This document shows, piece after piece, positions 11,137 to 23,798 of a DNA stretch of 64,000 nt. Under the pieces are notes generated by a model. The model saw only the letters and a list, made by a program, of their open reading frames with translations. It ran no database searches and had not been told where the DNA came from. This DNA comes from Rhizopus arrhizus (Eukaryota > Mucoromycota > Mucoromycetes > Mucorales > Rhizopodaceae): NCBI GenBank assembly GCA_024220505.1, contig JAKZZE010000013.1, forward strand, positions 620,001 through 684,000, given 5' to 3'. Each line of letters opens with the position of its first letter. Within the stretch, counting starts at the first letter, position 1. The position numbers and the translations under genes are program-made.

Positions 11137-11736
11137 TTATTGTTGTTGTGTTTCGAATTTAAGTCTTGATTGAGCAAATAGTAATTCCTGTTGCCTTAGT
11201 AATTCTTCTTCAGAGATCCCTGTGTTTTCTAATCTCGTACTCTTTCTATCCCTATCCTGCATTTTAGATTAGTCAATAAACTTTTTTTTAAAGAAAAAAG
11301 TATTTATGTACTTTTTGTTGTTTTTTATGATCTTTATATACTTCTTCTACTTCTTCAACATACTCTTCAAAACCTAGCGTCTGCAATGCTGCTATAACAT
11401 GTTCTCCAGCAATTGTTTTTTTTGTTTCTTTATCGCAGATTTCGTTTGATTCAGAAGCGATCAAGTGAATGAACTCTATCAAAGTGCGTATATTATTTAG
11501 TTGGCCTTTGTTTGTGTCTTAATCTTACCAACACAGCAGTCAATTAAGAGATCCCGTGTGTCTTTTGCACATATAATCCCTTCCGGCATCATCTCATTAA
11601 TCAATTTCTGTACCGTGGCTATCAAAGAGCTCCTGTTTAGTGACACGGAAAAATTTGTTATACAACATATCATTATACCTTTGGGAAGTGAAAGCTCATC
11701 ATCCATCGACGGACCGGAACGCTCGGTATCGCTCAT
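11137..11736 (-). CDS. NCB2: Negative cofactor 2 beta (Dr1), histone-fold TBP repressor
   Basis: Histone-fold subunit that pairs with NC2-alpha, binds TBP on DNA and blocks TFIIA/TFIIB. Exons 11679-11736, 11529-11618, 11312-11475 and 11137-11256 give 143 residues in frame. The conserved core reads LSLPKATVQKLINEMMPEG, then DLLIDCCVEFIHLIASESNEI, KKTIAGEHVIAALQTLGF and YVEEVEEVY. The C-terminus carries the family's RLENTGISEEELLRQQ helix and ends in a short Gln run. It is shorter than human DR1 (176), lacking the acidic tail. It is divergent from the PI 4-kinase gene with about 475 bases between starts. Confidence 0.93.
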
Positions 11737-12211
11737 TTTATGCAAACAAAAAAGAAAGTGAGATAAAGGAGCCAATTTCTTAGGAAATTTATATTCGAAA
11801 TTGTGGCTTTCATGGAGTTTAAGATTTAGGTTATTGTTTCAAGCATTAACCAGAATTTTACTTGCTATTTAATGATTGATTCTTTGCAGTATCCATATCA
11901 TATTGTTCTGTGTTTAAAAACAAGTCCATTAACAAATGTGGCATACATTAGTAGTCAAAACAACGCTAACTTTTATTGATTGATATAGCCGCAAATGTTC
12001 ATACTGTTAATGATAACAAGGAGCTACACTAATAAACTTAAAACTACTCAATGTAAGCTAAGTCAAAAGCATTTTCTATAACGTATATTCAAGACACTTT
12101 GACGTATGAAGTGAACTCCGACGGACTCGTCTCCCTTAACGTCACGTTCAAATGAAGTCTTATTTACTTTTCTTTTCTCTTTTTGTTTTTATTATTAAAC
12201 AGTCTTTGTTT
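11737..12211. promoter_or_regulatory. Divergent promoter between NCB2 and STT4
   Basis: Non-coding spacer shared by the two divergent genes. Near 12090-12150 there is a less AT-rich stretch with a TCCGACGGA inverted motif (12116-12124) and an AACGTCACGTT element. A TC/T-rich pyrimidine run follows, just upstream of the STT4 start. Confidence 0.45.
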
Positions 12212-15200
12212 ATGAATAGGTACACTTAGGGCTTCTATCTCTTCTTTTTACTATATTACTTCAATTCTAATTGTGCATGTCTTAGATTCGGTTACGATTT
12301 GCATTCCCGCATTCTTTCAAGTCTTGCGAGTACACTAGCAAACCCCAAAGCAAATTCAACTCTCGACGAAGTTGAACGACTCATATCAAAATGTCCTGAG
12401 ATACCGATCATTCCTATGGAAGACACAACGATAATAACGCCTTCAACAAACAACACAAAAGAGCGCATGGTAACACTTTTATGAGTTGTAACACAAGACA
12501 ATAACTAATGATCTGAAAGACATATCGTTGTCAAAATACTTTGGATGCCTTTGTTCAATATGTAGCAAGCGCATGCAAACAGACACAAAGTGAGCTTTTG
12601 CCTCGGTTGCTTTGTTATTTCAAATATTTACCAACTTTTGAATGGGACAATATTCTCCTTTCAAAAGGTAAGTCATACCTCCTTGTCCTATAAGATAGTC
12701 GTTGCATTTACCAAGTACATGTTTATAGGGCCAACGCCTCCTGATCGCATCACTTATATTCTAGTGTCTGGATTGCTTAACATTGCTGATAAACAACAAG
12801 CATTTTCTGATATTATTTATGAGACTTTGTGGAATTATGGAAGATGTCTTACACAGTTAATGGAATCATTTAACAGTAAGTGTTTATCTTAAGAAAAACT
12901 TGATGAATCTGTCAATTAATTATTTATAGAGGAATACACAATATGTTTCATTTTACCTTCTCTTGCAGGGCTTGCTCGTGCACTGCAAATGTCACCATTT
13001 CTTTATAAACCAAGCCATATCAAAGCATTATGTGATAATATTCAGCCGTTGATTATCGATAAAACATTAGATTTGATTAAAGAAGCTATTGACACATGCC
13101 TTCGAGAATGTGACTCAAATGATTTTAGTAGACAAGTATTAGCCAATTACTGGGAAGATGAAATGCCCCTCAGCTCGAACCGCATCATTCATGATTTGCT
13201 TATTATATTACGTAATGTGGGGGCTAGAGCAATTGCAGCTGCTAAACCAACAGAGGATAGTCAGCAAATAAAGCTATCAGACACTCAATTAGATAAATTA
13301 CACTTAACAAACAATATTGAAAGTGCTTGGTCAGATCTGATGAAAAAGACGGCACATAACATCCAGTCCTTAAGTCAAGGTCTTAATGAACAGGATGTTA
13401 AACTGGCTAAAATGCTAAGAGGCATATATGTTATGAGTTTAGGTTACTTTGAAGACATTAAAAAGTATGCGGAAAGAAGAGAAAATGAGGGTAAAAGATG
13501 GTCATTGGATTCTTATATGAATGAAATCATGGGTACTAGCTTAGTAAGGATTAACCCATCTTTTTGCTATATATATTTAATATATATTAACTTTTCTATA
13601 GCAAGTAGCTGCTCTTTCTTCTATTTATCTACATGAAATCGATGACATCTTGACTAATTATATTAATGAATGCTTATTCCAGAGCCCAAGCCCTTCAAAT
13701 ACTTGGATTTATATAGCATCCCTTGACGCTGCAGCGTTATTAGCCATCAAGTACAGTATATGGAAAAAATGTTATCATCCTTTTTCTTATCATCTTTTAA
13801 CTTGTTTTACTTTAACGTAGTTTTCCAAACCTTAGCAATAGCATTATAAATATGCTTTGTCGTTTCTTGGCCACACCTTCTCTCGTATTTGAAAAAAAAG
13901 CGACAGATAGCGATGGTGAAATGACTGTTCAGCAATTTGCAATTACCAGACTTGCTCAATGTGTACAGGTATGTTTAAAATTGCTAAGTGATTGTTTATT
14001 TACTCATATTTATAATGTTTATATAGAACGTTCCAGAGGATCGTATGTTTAAAGTAGCCATGTCTACAATGTACGCTCTTCTGAATGAGATACCGCGATA
14101 TTCTGATGCAGAGTTGGCAGGACATGTTTTGCATGAGGACAAGAATACTCCAGAACATTTAAATGATTCGCAAAAGGAACAAGTTTGTATGAATGCACTT
14201 TCTGCTATTGTGGGTGTGGCTGTTTACCTTCAAGATGAGGAGGTAAGAAAGCATTGAAATAATAAAAATAAAGAGGAAGAGAAAATCCTTAAATTTGTTT
14301 ATAGATATCAAGGCAGGCCTGCTCCATGTTGGCCTCTCGTCGTAAATCGCTTTCGTTTGCTGCAAGTGCCACTCTGACAAGGAAATTAGTTGATCTTGCT
14401 GTAGTTAGTCCATCGAGTGTTTTCAGAGATATTATCAACTTATTTTCGGCATTGAGTCATGACTATCTGCTAATGGACAATAAACAATTGACTTGTGGTG
14501 TAAGTTGTCATATAAGCATGAAAATAAATCCCAGTTCTAATATTCAATGTACGTAGGTTATTAATGCCCAAAACATATTAGCACAAAAATTAAAAATTCG
14601 ACCAGAACTTTACGATATTTACTTGCAAAATCTATTGACACTTTTTGTTGATAATGCCAATACAGTTCAGCGCATGATAACAAAAAAGCAAAAAGAATCA
14701 GAGATGCCTTGGCTTTCAAAACTTGGAAGGCTTTTACCAGTTATTTGCACTTTGTTGGAACATGACGACTTCAATCCACATTTAACGCCAAGTGAGGAAA
14801 TGACTACCCTTTACCGAAATATGTGGTTTCACTGCGTTATCTTTGGATTTGTCACAGAGCCTATTTGGATACGCGAATGGTATGAATCCATGCTTTGGAT
14901 AGCCAAAAAAACACCTGTGCTTGTTATTGAAAGCGCTACAGATTACTTAGAAAGCGACCTTGAATATAACTCGATGCTTCGTGGCGGCTACATGTCTGAT
15001 CGCGACACAAATCTAATGCGACAAAAACTAACCACTTATTTACCCTCCATTACCTACGACGTCAAAAACTTTTCTTTTGCTCAGGTAGTATTTGCATTGA
15101 CCGTGTATCATGTTGAGGTTATGCGAAGCAAAATGGGTGACTGCTGCTTTATTTTACGCTATTTTATGAATGATGGTCTTGGTAACAGTACTTTGGCCAA

Positions 15201-17456
15201 CTGTTTAGAAAATATTGCAGATCGCGTCGTTAGTACCTATATTCGAGATACTTCCCAAAAAGCTGGATCACAAGCACTGGATACTGAACTACGCTCACAG
15301 ATGAGTCATATCCTCCAACTTTGCTGTCATCGACTTGGAAAAGTACACTCGCTGGCCATTAAACTTTCAGATCGAATCGTATCAAACTTCCCTCAAGTTT
15401 TTGCTGACAAGTCTTTAGTCACCCTTTTGCTTGAGCTTGTTCAGCTACTATGGATAAGCTGTGAGGCCGAATATAGAGACGAATATTGTCCTACTTTTCA
15501 ATTCACCTCTCAGCGCGTCAATGTAACCATTGAAATCGGTGATTCATTTGCTTACCGTAAAGAGGTTTGTTCCCACATGTATGAAAATGGTAAAAAATGG
15601 TTACTAGTCTCCATTGATCGCGCCCCAATGGAAATTAGCGGTCTCTTGTACGATTATCTTGTCGATTATGTACGATATGAAGCTGGTGCTCCATTGGATA
15701 TTACACATTTAGGAAGAACTTTGGCTCTTGAAGTTGGGAAGGCTGCAGGAAGAAACGAAATGGCCGTCAAATTTGTGCCAAAAATACGCGGTGTGAGCTT
15801 GGATGATTCATCCGCGTTTATGGATAATTTTGCAACAAGAAGATATTATACAGGCGAAATAAGAGGACTGACTGGTTTGAATGAAGAAGAATTAGATAGC
15901 TCAGGACTAGTGGATCAAATTCCTGTGATTATGGAAAAACTTGAAAACTTATTCAAAGATATTAAAATTCAACACAAAAACGTATCTACTGACCGCTTGC
16001 GTTGTATTATGCTTCAAGCAGCTAGCTTTATTGTATCGCTACCTGAAGTTCATCCCGATTTGATCCAATACCTTGTCAGTATCCCAGTTCAAATATTTAC
16101 TCCTGATTCCATAGAAATTGGTGTTGATGTTTGGAGTTGGGTTCTAGTTGAACGTTTTGATGTGGAAGAGCGTTTGATGACAGAAATTGCAAACATGTGG
16201 TCGTGGGCATTAAGGCATAGAAAAGGCTTGTTTTCTCCTGCCCTCAATGCAAAACATCCATTCATTGTAGCCATGTCTTATGCCCCTTCTGATAAATTTA
16301 TTATCGATAAAAATATTCGTGCTGTAGCCCATCTTCTTACGCCTCATACTACTTGGATAAAATTTTTGACGAGTCGATTTTACACTTTCCGCCACCGTAG
16401 CAAATCTTTGGTACGCGTCCTCGTCAGCCTGTTGAGCGAAACTTTTCGCAATTCTCATCTCATGAGCACGCATCCATCAGCTCGTTTGCCTAGATTTCAA
16501 CTCTTGTTTTTGGGATTGAAGGTGCTCCAATCGACGCAGATGGAGGCCTTCTCAGAGTACCACTTTAGATCGCTTGTATATCAATCAGCATTCAGCTGGT
16601 TTGCTTTATCACCTAAGTGGCACTACGGATCAAGAAAGGGCTATGCACTTGTTGAGCACAAAGCACTCACTGAATTTTATAACTTGCTGATGAATGACTC
16701 CCCGTATTTGATGGAACATATGACCTTGGCCACACCACCTCAAAATAATCAAAAGGCTCCAGGTTATAGCATATTTTTGAAAGATAAGAGTAAAGAGGAT
16801 GCCATTCATGAACAAAAGTTGTCAAAGCGGTTGTTGCTACTACTCATGGACAGCGAATTATCAAGATTATCTGTCTGGTGCAACCCATTAAATGCAGTTG
16901 GCCCTGGGTATCTTGCAAACTATTTAGGTAATATAGAAAAATCCATTACAACGGATGAAGGGTGGAAAGAAATTATCAGATTTGCTTGGAAAATATTACC
17001 CAAGGTGGCAGTCCAGATGTCGGCTCGTTTTGCACAGCCTGCTTTGCAAAGAGAACTTCATTTTTTGATAGCTAACAACACAATGGATGTAGTTGATGTT
17101 CCTGAGGCACTTGAAATTCTACTTGGCGAAAGGGTACATCCAAACTCAAAGCTCGATTTACGTTATTTAAGATACTGGGCACCCGTACCTGCTATTACAG
17201 CTGCGTCCTATTTTATGCCTTCCTTTAGAAATCACCCTTTCCTCTTGCAATATGCCATGAGAACGCTTGAATATTTCCCAGTAGATACTGTATTCTTTTA
17301 TGTGCCTCAAATTGTTCAAGCATTACGGCATGATGAATATGATTATGTTGGGCGTTATATAATGGAGGCAGGACAAGTTTCACAGTTGTTTGCTCATCAA
17401 ATCATCTGGAATATGAGCGCCAATTTTTATGTGGATGCTGATAAGGAATGTGTTAA

Positions 17457-17514
<58 letters not shown>

Positions 17515-18879
17515 GTACATTGCATACATAAAGAAGCTTTAACTTTGTAATTTTAGCCTGACCCATTAAAACCTGCACTAGAAAAAATTATAGATAATCT
17601 AACGTCATCTTTCACTGGAGTAGACAGAGAGTTTTATGAACGAGAATTCAAATTCTTTAAAGAAATTACGGCCATTTCAGGTTATTTAAAAGAATACATT
17701 AAATATGGCCAAAATGAAAAGAAGCCTATGCAGAAGGTCAAATATAAAAAATGCATAGAAAATATCTATTTTTAATCATTTGTAAATTTACAGAAACGAC
17801 TAGACGAAGAGCTTGGAAAAATCAAAGTAGATGTAGGTGTTTACCTTCCAAGCAATCCTGATGGCCATGTTGTTGATATCAATCGTACCTCAGGGAAACC
17901 TCTTCAAAGTCATGCAAAAGCACCTTTTATGGCCACCTTCAAAATCGAAAAGGAAAAGAACGAGAAAGATGAATTAGACAAGAACATATTTAAGAACAAC
18001 AATGAGTACAATGACGAAGAAGATAAAACCACTGTTACACTGTGGCAGAGCGCTATTTTCAAAGTGGGAGACGATTGCCGACAGGATGTACTTGCTTTGC
18101 AGTTAATTGCTGTATTCAAAAATATCTTTACAAGCGTAGGTCTTGATCTCTATGTGTTTCCTTATCGTGTTGTAGCCACTGCCCCTGGACGAGGTGTAAT
18201 TGATGTTATACCTCGGTCCATTTCTCGCGATCAATTAGGTCGCGAAAAAGTAAACAGCATGTATGATTACTTTGTAGCCAAATATGGCGGACCCAATACA
18301 ATTGCTTTTCAAAGAGCACGAACCAACTTTGTCCAAAGTGCTGCAGCCTACTCTCTTATTTCTTATTTATTGCAAATCAAGGATAGACATAACGGTAATA
18401 TTATGTTGGACGATGATGGGCACCTGATTCATATTGATTTTGGCTTCATCTTTGACATTGCCCCTGGAGGTATCACCTTTGAGAGCTCCCCTTTCAAATT
18501 GACAACTGAAATGGTTCAACTTATGGGAGGGAGCTCTGAACAGCAGGCCTTTAAACATTTTTCAGAGTTGGTCATCAAGGGTTACTTGGCCTGTCGTCCA
18601 TACGCTGAGCAAATTATGCATCTTGTGATGCTCATGCTGCAATCTGGTTTACCTTGCTTCAAAGGTGATACTATAAAGAGAATGAGATACAGATTTCAAA
18701 CAGATAAGTCGGATAGAGCTGCTGCTGACTTTATGATACAAAGAATCAAAGATTCTTTCGAAAATCAAAGAACTGTCTTATATGATTATTTCCAAAAAGT
18801 CACAAATGGTAAGTCATCCAAATATGGATTCAAAAACTGTATTAATCTAAAGTATGTCTATTTAGGTATTCCTTATTAA
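12212..18879 (+). CDS. STT4: Phosphatidylinositol 4-kinase III-alpha (Stt4-type)
   Basis: Makes PI4P at the plasma membrane. Thirteen exons: 12212-12219, 12286-12469, 12520-12667, 12729-12875, 12969-13543, 13602-13750, 13821-13968, 14027-14242, 14305-14499, 14557-17457, 17557-17736, 17794-18808 and 18866-18879. They give 1959 residues in one frame (yeast Stt4 is 1900). The 8-nt first exon (ATGAATAG) joins to FGYDLHSRILSSLAS. The helical PIK domain lies in the long exon. The kinase follows in exon 12, with GDDCRQD, the catalytic loop KDRHNGNIMLDDDGHLIHI and DFGFIFD. The last 14 nt complete the family C-terminus TNGIPY. The final intron (57 bp) is stop-free and in frame. The intron after exon 10 begins with GT followed by 53 A. 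Confidence 0.95.
17460..17512. repeat. Poly-A tract (53 A) in STT4 intron 10
   Basis: Uninterrupted A run starting two bases after the donor GT, so the 5' splice site reads GTAAAAAA. Exact length is uncertain for a homopolymer. Confidence 0.9.
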
Positions 18880-19298
18880 CCTGCAGCCAGTATTGTATTA
18901 AAAAAAAGTAAAAAATAAAGTTTTTTAATAATTAGTAGCATAAAATAGGATACAGAATTGTAGAAATTCTTCTTGTTTTACGATCCATTTATTTATATTT
19001 GATTTCAGGAAGGAGTGTGAATAAGAAGCATGTAATTTAGGACATTTGTACTGTATATAAAGAGAATAAAAAGAACTAAACTTGTTAGTTTAGAGACCAT
19101 ATAATCATTATAGATTAATATGAACTCTTCTTGTCTTAAAAACAACTCTACCTGTCTTATTTATTATCACTATTTGGTTTATTACATTGCTTTTTATTTT
19201 CAAAGCTAAATTTGCTTTTTGACTTCAATAACATTCAGCTTACTTTATATCCATTAACGGCAGCCTTCTCAATGTTTGACACTACAGTTGATCTTTCT
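18880..19298. other. 3' flank of STT4, no gene
   Basis: AT-rich, with likely polyadenylation signals (AATAAA-like near 18914). No coding evidence. Confidence 0.5.
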
Positions 19299-19560
19299 TT
19301 AATACAACAGTCTATATACTACTAATCTAGTTGTTGTAAATATGGCTCCAAGTTTCGTAAGATCTGGATAGTATTTTGAAGAACGGCCTGTCTTCACTTC
19401 ACAAATAAACACATGGTTTGCCGTGTTTTTATTTAATGGTAGCTCCAATGATCTATCCGAGGCTCGTTCCCTCCAATCTTTTACAGCATCATCATTCTTT
19501 TTTTTTGCTTGCTTCACTTTTCTGTACCTTGATTCTTTTAGAGTATGACCGTTCCCATGC

Positions 19561-19587
19561 TTTTTTTTTTTTTTTTTTTTTTTTTTT
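19561..19587. repeat. Poly-T tract (27 T) inside the decayed gene
   Basis: Homopolymer within the former coding region. The upstream and downstream protein-like frames differ across it, so it is either an expansion that broke the gene or a length error. Confidence 0.85.
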
Positions 19588-20150
19588 ATCACTTGGGTAA
19601 TTGTTAAGAAGAAAGCCAATTACCATAGTATCAACGAAGTTCTTGATAAAAAGATACTCTTCTTTTGCGTATGTGTCTACTTGCCATGAGTTATTTACAG
19701 CGCTATCAACATTATTTATGGCTTCAAGGCATAACTTTGTAGCTTTTGACACTTCTGCTTTGTATTTAGAAAGAGTTTTAATCAACGCATTATCATTCTT
19801 CAGAACTTTAGCTGAGTAATCATCGATTATATTTTTTATCTTCGCCTTTTCTTCTGATAAGATGGTAAGTAATTTAACTGTCTGTCTTGATTTTTCGTTG
19901 TATGGATCTCAGTCTGCTTGCTTTACACTATAAGTGCTGCTTCCAGTTATCATTATTATATTGTTTAGAGCAAGACCTTCATTTGGGTCATCAAGTTTAT
20001 ATCCAGACTCATACTTCCTGGTTGTATTCGACATGTAGCGGTTAGATTTTCGAATGACTTCTTTTTGCTCTGGTACATAGTCTTCCATTATTTACACTGT
20101 GTCAGTCTTCAAATTTTTCAGCTGCAATTTAGGAGTTAATACTGAATTAG

Positions 20151-20175
20151 AAAAAAAAAAAAAAAAAAAAAAAAA
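20151..20175. repeat. Poly-A tract (25 A)
   Basis: Lies in the inferred intron of the decayed minus-strand gene, where it forms the polypyrimidine tract close to the acceptor. Confidence 0.85.
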
Positions 20176-20717
20176 GTGTGAACACGGTTTTCTTAAGACT
20201 TACAAAAAGCCATCTGATATTTACCTTGATTGTCTGTTTTGATTTGCTTTGATCTACTTGCGAAGTTCATTGTTTGGTACAACCAGATTTTTGACTGTGC
20301 TAACTTCATTAACAATCTTCCAAATTGTCTGTGCTGCTCGGCGAGAGAGACCTTTTGATATAATTTTGACTGTCTTTGTACGTTTGAAATGTATCAATAC
20401 TATTAGGAGCCAGTTACTACCAGCTTTTTCTAACGATTCAATGACGACAATTGTCGTAGCAATTTTTATTAGGATCTCGGGATACTTGACCTTTGAAATT
20501 GGCATAATCACAGGCTGATTGAACGAAATTAGCAAGCATTTAGAACGTATTTCTCTTGTGGTTACTACATGTTCTTATATGCTAGTTAATGAAAGGTAAT
20601 TAATGATCAAAGAAAGGCAATTAGATAGCAACTTTTCCAGAGACATGCTTTACTTTTGGATTGACACTATTTCACCGATAAAGAAAAACAACTTCATTTT
20701 TAAAATGCCTAGTAGTC

Positions 20718-20999
20718 GGCGGTGCATATTGAGTTAATGAATAGAATGTGACTTTGTAGGTGTCTGTGAAGGATGGAATGGGCATGGCCTGAATGTACTT
20801 TTAGGCAGCCATCCGAGACGCCAACGCACACAACGACTTTGTTCTATTCTGGTCATTGGTAGCCATATGATAGGATCCAAAGAAATAATCGGACGAAGTG
20901 TAGGGTTACGGGAGAAGCGATTTTGATAGAGCTTGTCTGTCGGAACCGTAACTGGATCTTTTTTAGAATTCGCTTGTCTAGGGATTCAAGGTGGGGTAC
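20718..20999 (-). mobile_element. C-terminal fragment of a LINE reverse transcriptase
   Basis: The minus strand reads RPIISLDPIIWLPMTRIEQS, then RCVRWRLGWLPKSTFRPCPF and HPSQTPTKSHSIH, a stop, and LNMHRRL. The pattern (paired R-W-R-x-G-W-L-P followed by a cysteine/histidine motif, C-P-x-H-P then H-x-I-x-x-L-x-x-H) is the zinc-binding tail found after the polymerase in Mucorales non-LTR elements. The internal TAA replaces the expected cysteine. A further stop or frameshift near 20980 separates it from upstream remains. It is a dead 5'-truncated copy, assigned from remembered family patterns. Confidence 0.6.
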
Positions 21000-22255
21000 G
21001 CGTTTCTTTACGATAAAATGCTACAACAAGACGAATTTGACTCATATAAACTAGCTGTAACTAGAGAAGATACCAAGGGATTCTTTGCAAAAGATACAAC
21101 TCCAAATTGGAACTTTAAAAATTATTTCCCACTGACACACAACTCTATCAACAAGTATAAGTGGTATAGCAAAATAGTGAGTAACTACTCGATTGATCTT
21201 TCTTGGATCATCACACTACCAGATATTCGTATTTTTATTAAGTGCTATGCTGCTATTTTTTAAAAAAATGATCCAAGGGTAAGCTGTTGCTAATTGTCTT
21301 GTTTCTGAAAAGTAGCCTTATTCCTTACTATTTTAATATTTAATCATTTTTTGAGTTTAAAAAGGCACCGGAAATCCTAAATTGGTGATGCTTTGCTATT
21401 TGTTTAAACGTCTTTCAGATATTTTTGGAGTAAAATGAAAGAAATATAAAAAAGAAGTTAACATAAGAAAGAAAGAGAACAAAGATCAAATGTCTATAAA
21501 GATTGAAAGAAGCTTGAAAGATTTGTTTTATTGAAATGTATGCTTCTTTATTAAAAAAGGTGATGTTAGTATGCTAAGTCATAATTATACAGCAAATATG
21601 ATTGAAACCTATTTAGTCTAAATAATTTTTATAGCTTTTTATTCCTTGGCTGAGCATCATAACAAAACAATATATTTGGTTTTAGATATCATAATATTGG
21701 AATGACATGCGATTCTTTCATTCTTCAATACTGAGAATGAAGAAATTCCATAGTCACAGGCTTCGAAAAAAGGTATAAATACGCGTCGTAGAAAGCATAA
21801 AACCCCCCCCTTGAATAAACACTATGACAAAAATAAGGTTAATTCATCATATGTATATACTTAGTATTATGCCTGAGAACTTTTGATCGACAAAGCTTGT
21901 TATAATACCATATTTCCTAATATCTTTAGTAATTTGCTTAAATATAAATACTTAAATATTTTCAAATTCATTGCAATTAGGGGCATGGGTGATGTTTTTA
22001 CACATTTAACATATCATTTTAATTTCTTTATGAAAAGCTTCTTGAACTCTCATTTTATCATTTCTTAATATGTTTATTATCTTTAGTATTGTTATAGAAA
22101 TTGTAGTCATTTAATTACATTTTGTTTCATCTCTTTCATGCATAGAGATGATATTCATCATGAAATAAAGCCAAAAATAAAGTAGTTTTTTTATAAGTAT
22201 TTTAAAAAGGAAAAAACATTGCAGCAGAAAAATCATTCGCAACAAAGGGAAAGAA
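21000..22255. other. Gene-poor stretch with one weak ORF
   Basis: An 81-codon plus-strand ORF (21018-21263, beginning MLQQDEFDSYKLAV) has fairly protein-like composition but no recognised domain and no clear splice partners. It may be another transposon remnant. The rest is AT-rich, with an eight-C run near 21802. Confidence 0.35.
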
Positions 22256-23798
22256 TTAATTTACAAAATCTTCATAAACATCCATAATGTTCACAGACTC
22301 GAGACTCATGTCTTGTTCATAAGCCGAAGAATTTAATTGAGATTCAGGCTTATAAAGACATGAATATTCGGGCAAATGATCAGGCATCATACCAGGAGAG
22401 TAAGAGTAATTGTATGTTTGCTCATGAAGTTCCCAAACACCACGACGTAACAAAGGCATGTCATTCAAAGGTTCTTTGAACGATTCATCTTTGTTTGCTT
22501 TTGAAGGATCGCTGAGTGTCTGGCTATCTGAGGTTGTTGCTTCTACGTATATTGTATAACTACGCATGTCATTTACAATACAGCGCATCCATCCGCGAAT
22601 CTTTTGACCAGAATTAACTGCCAGCGGCTCCTTGAACAAAAATCGCACCTGTTGCCAATGAGTACGTTCGGCTGCAGGGCCAGTTGACATTTCGATGGTA
22701 GTGTCTGCATCAACGGCCCCCTCCTGATCGTAGGGAGGTGGAGCAAAGATAAGGTCGAACCAACCAGCAATACCATGCATTAAGCCTGTATATTGCGCCG
22801 TCCAGTTAAATGGCATTGTGATGTCTTGTAGCTCTTGAGTTGTCACAGTAGAGAAGTCAACTGGGAACGTATCAAAGATAGTAGGCGATGTGATCAAACT
22901 ACGAGGATCAAAATGGCCAACAACAGGCATTCCAAACATTTCATCGCGAGCATCTTTGTAGAGTGTAGTTAAGTCAATACCGTAAAAAGATTGTTGTTCC
23001 CTGACAAAATAAACAAAACAGCGTGATTAATATGGTTCAATCTAATGTAGGATTATAATTAATGTACCAGAAGCGCGCCTTTCCCATTGTCTCACTCCAA
23101 AGGACAGCATCTGTAAATGGAGCCAGATATATGTTACCTCTTGATGGAAACAGTGCACCACCTGGTTTCAAATAATGATCACGGGCATAAATATAACTTT
23201 CTAACTATATTTTAAGTTAAGTCCCTCGTTATGTACAAAGCATTTCCATCAAATATTTACCATTCTTTCATGGAAAAGAAGCACACCAATTGGTTCAGAA
23301 ATGATAGTATCAACTTTTGGAATAGGTAAATCGGGATCTTCAATCTTAGCTGTACAAAAAAGTACTTAGATCCGATGAACAAACGATGCTTCCATTTTTT
23401 TCTTACCGTTAATGACATCTAATTTGTCTTTTAAGAACGCGTTTTTGCCTTCCTCGGAAGCTGCAGTAACTAACTTCTTCATTTTTTTAGCTATGCCAGA
23501 AGCCTCTACAGCATACACTTTGTCCGCTCCAGCTTGTACAGCAAAGTAAGAAAGTATACCAGAACCAGCTCCTACGTCCAAAACTTTCTTATCTTTAAAG
23601 CATTTAGGCCCATTTAGTAAAATGGCTGAACGATAGGTCGAAGTACGAACGGTATCTTGTAACATATTTTGCTGTAAACACGTCATGTCAACTGCTTTTC
23701 TCAAAAAGCAAAATGTATATTACCTGATGTTGAAGCATGGCATAGTACCCAAAATATTGTGGGTCTCTATGTTCTACACCTGGAACTTCAGAGCCCAT
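22256..23798 (-). CDS. CARM1/PRMT4-like protein arginine methyltransferase
   Basis: Transfers methyl groups from SAM to protein arginines. Exons 23724-23798, 23407-23671, 23261-23349, 23068-23204 and 22256-23000 give 436 residues. Class I SAM fold: [20 protein letters not shown] (motif I) and VYAVEAS. The PRMT double-E loop reads [20 protein letters not shown] and the THW loop reads [12 protein letters not shown]. The [20 protein letters not shown] stretch and the order and spacing of loops match CARM1 best, rather than the PRMT1/Rmt1 type. It has no CARM1-like N-terminal PH domain and a short acidic tail ending in YEDFVN. It is divergent from eL34. Confidence 0.87.

Larger units (their letters stand above)
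19299..20535 (-). pseudogene. Decayed gene of unknown family, possible ExK-nuclease-like end
   Basis: A reading frame can be followed on the minus strand but is broken in several places. A short exon (20225-20270, MNFASRSKQIKTDNQ) joins across an intron holding 25 T to a second exon from 20141. That exon meets a TAA at 20092-20094, then MEDYVPEQKEVIRKSNRYMS, then a TGA at 19909-19911. The frame resumes with ILSEEKAKIKNIIDDYSA and EEYLFIKNFVDTMVIGFLLNN. A 27-base homopolymer (Lys run) shifts it, and it ends HVFICEVKTGRSSKYYPDLTKLGA. The E-V-K after a beta-like stretch resembles the ExK part of PD-(D/E)XK nucleases. An ORF at 20254-20535 may be more 5' sequence. I do not recognise the family. 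Confidence 0.5.
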
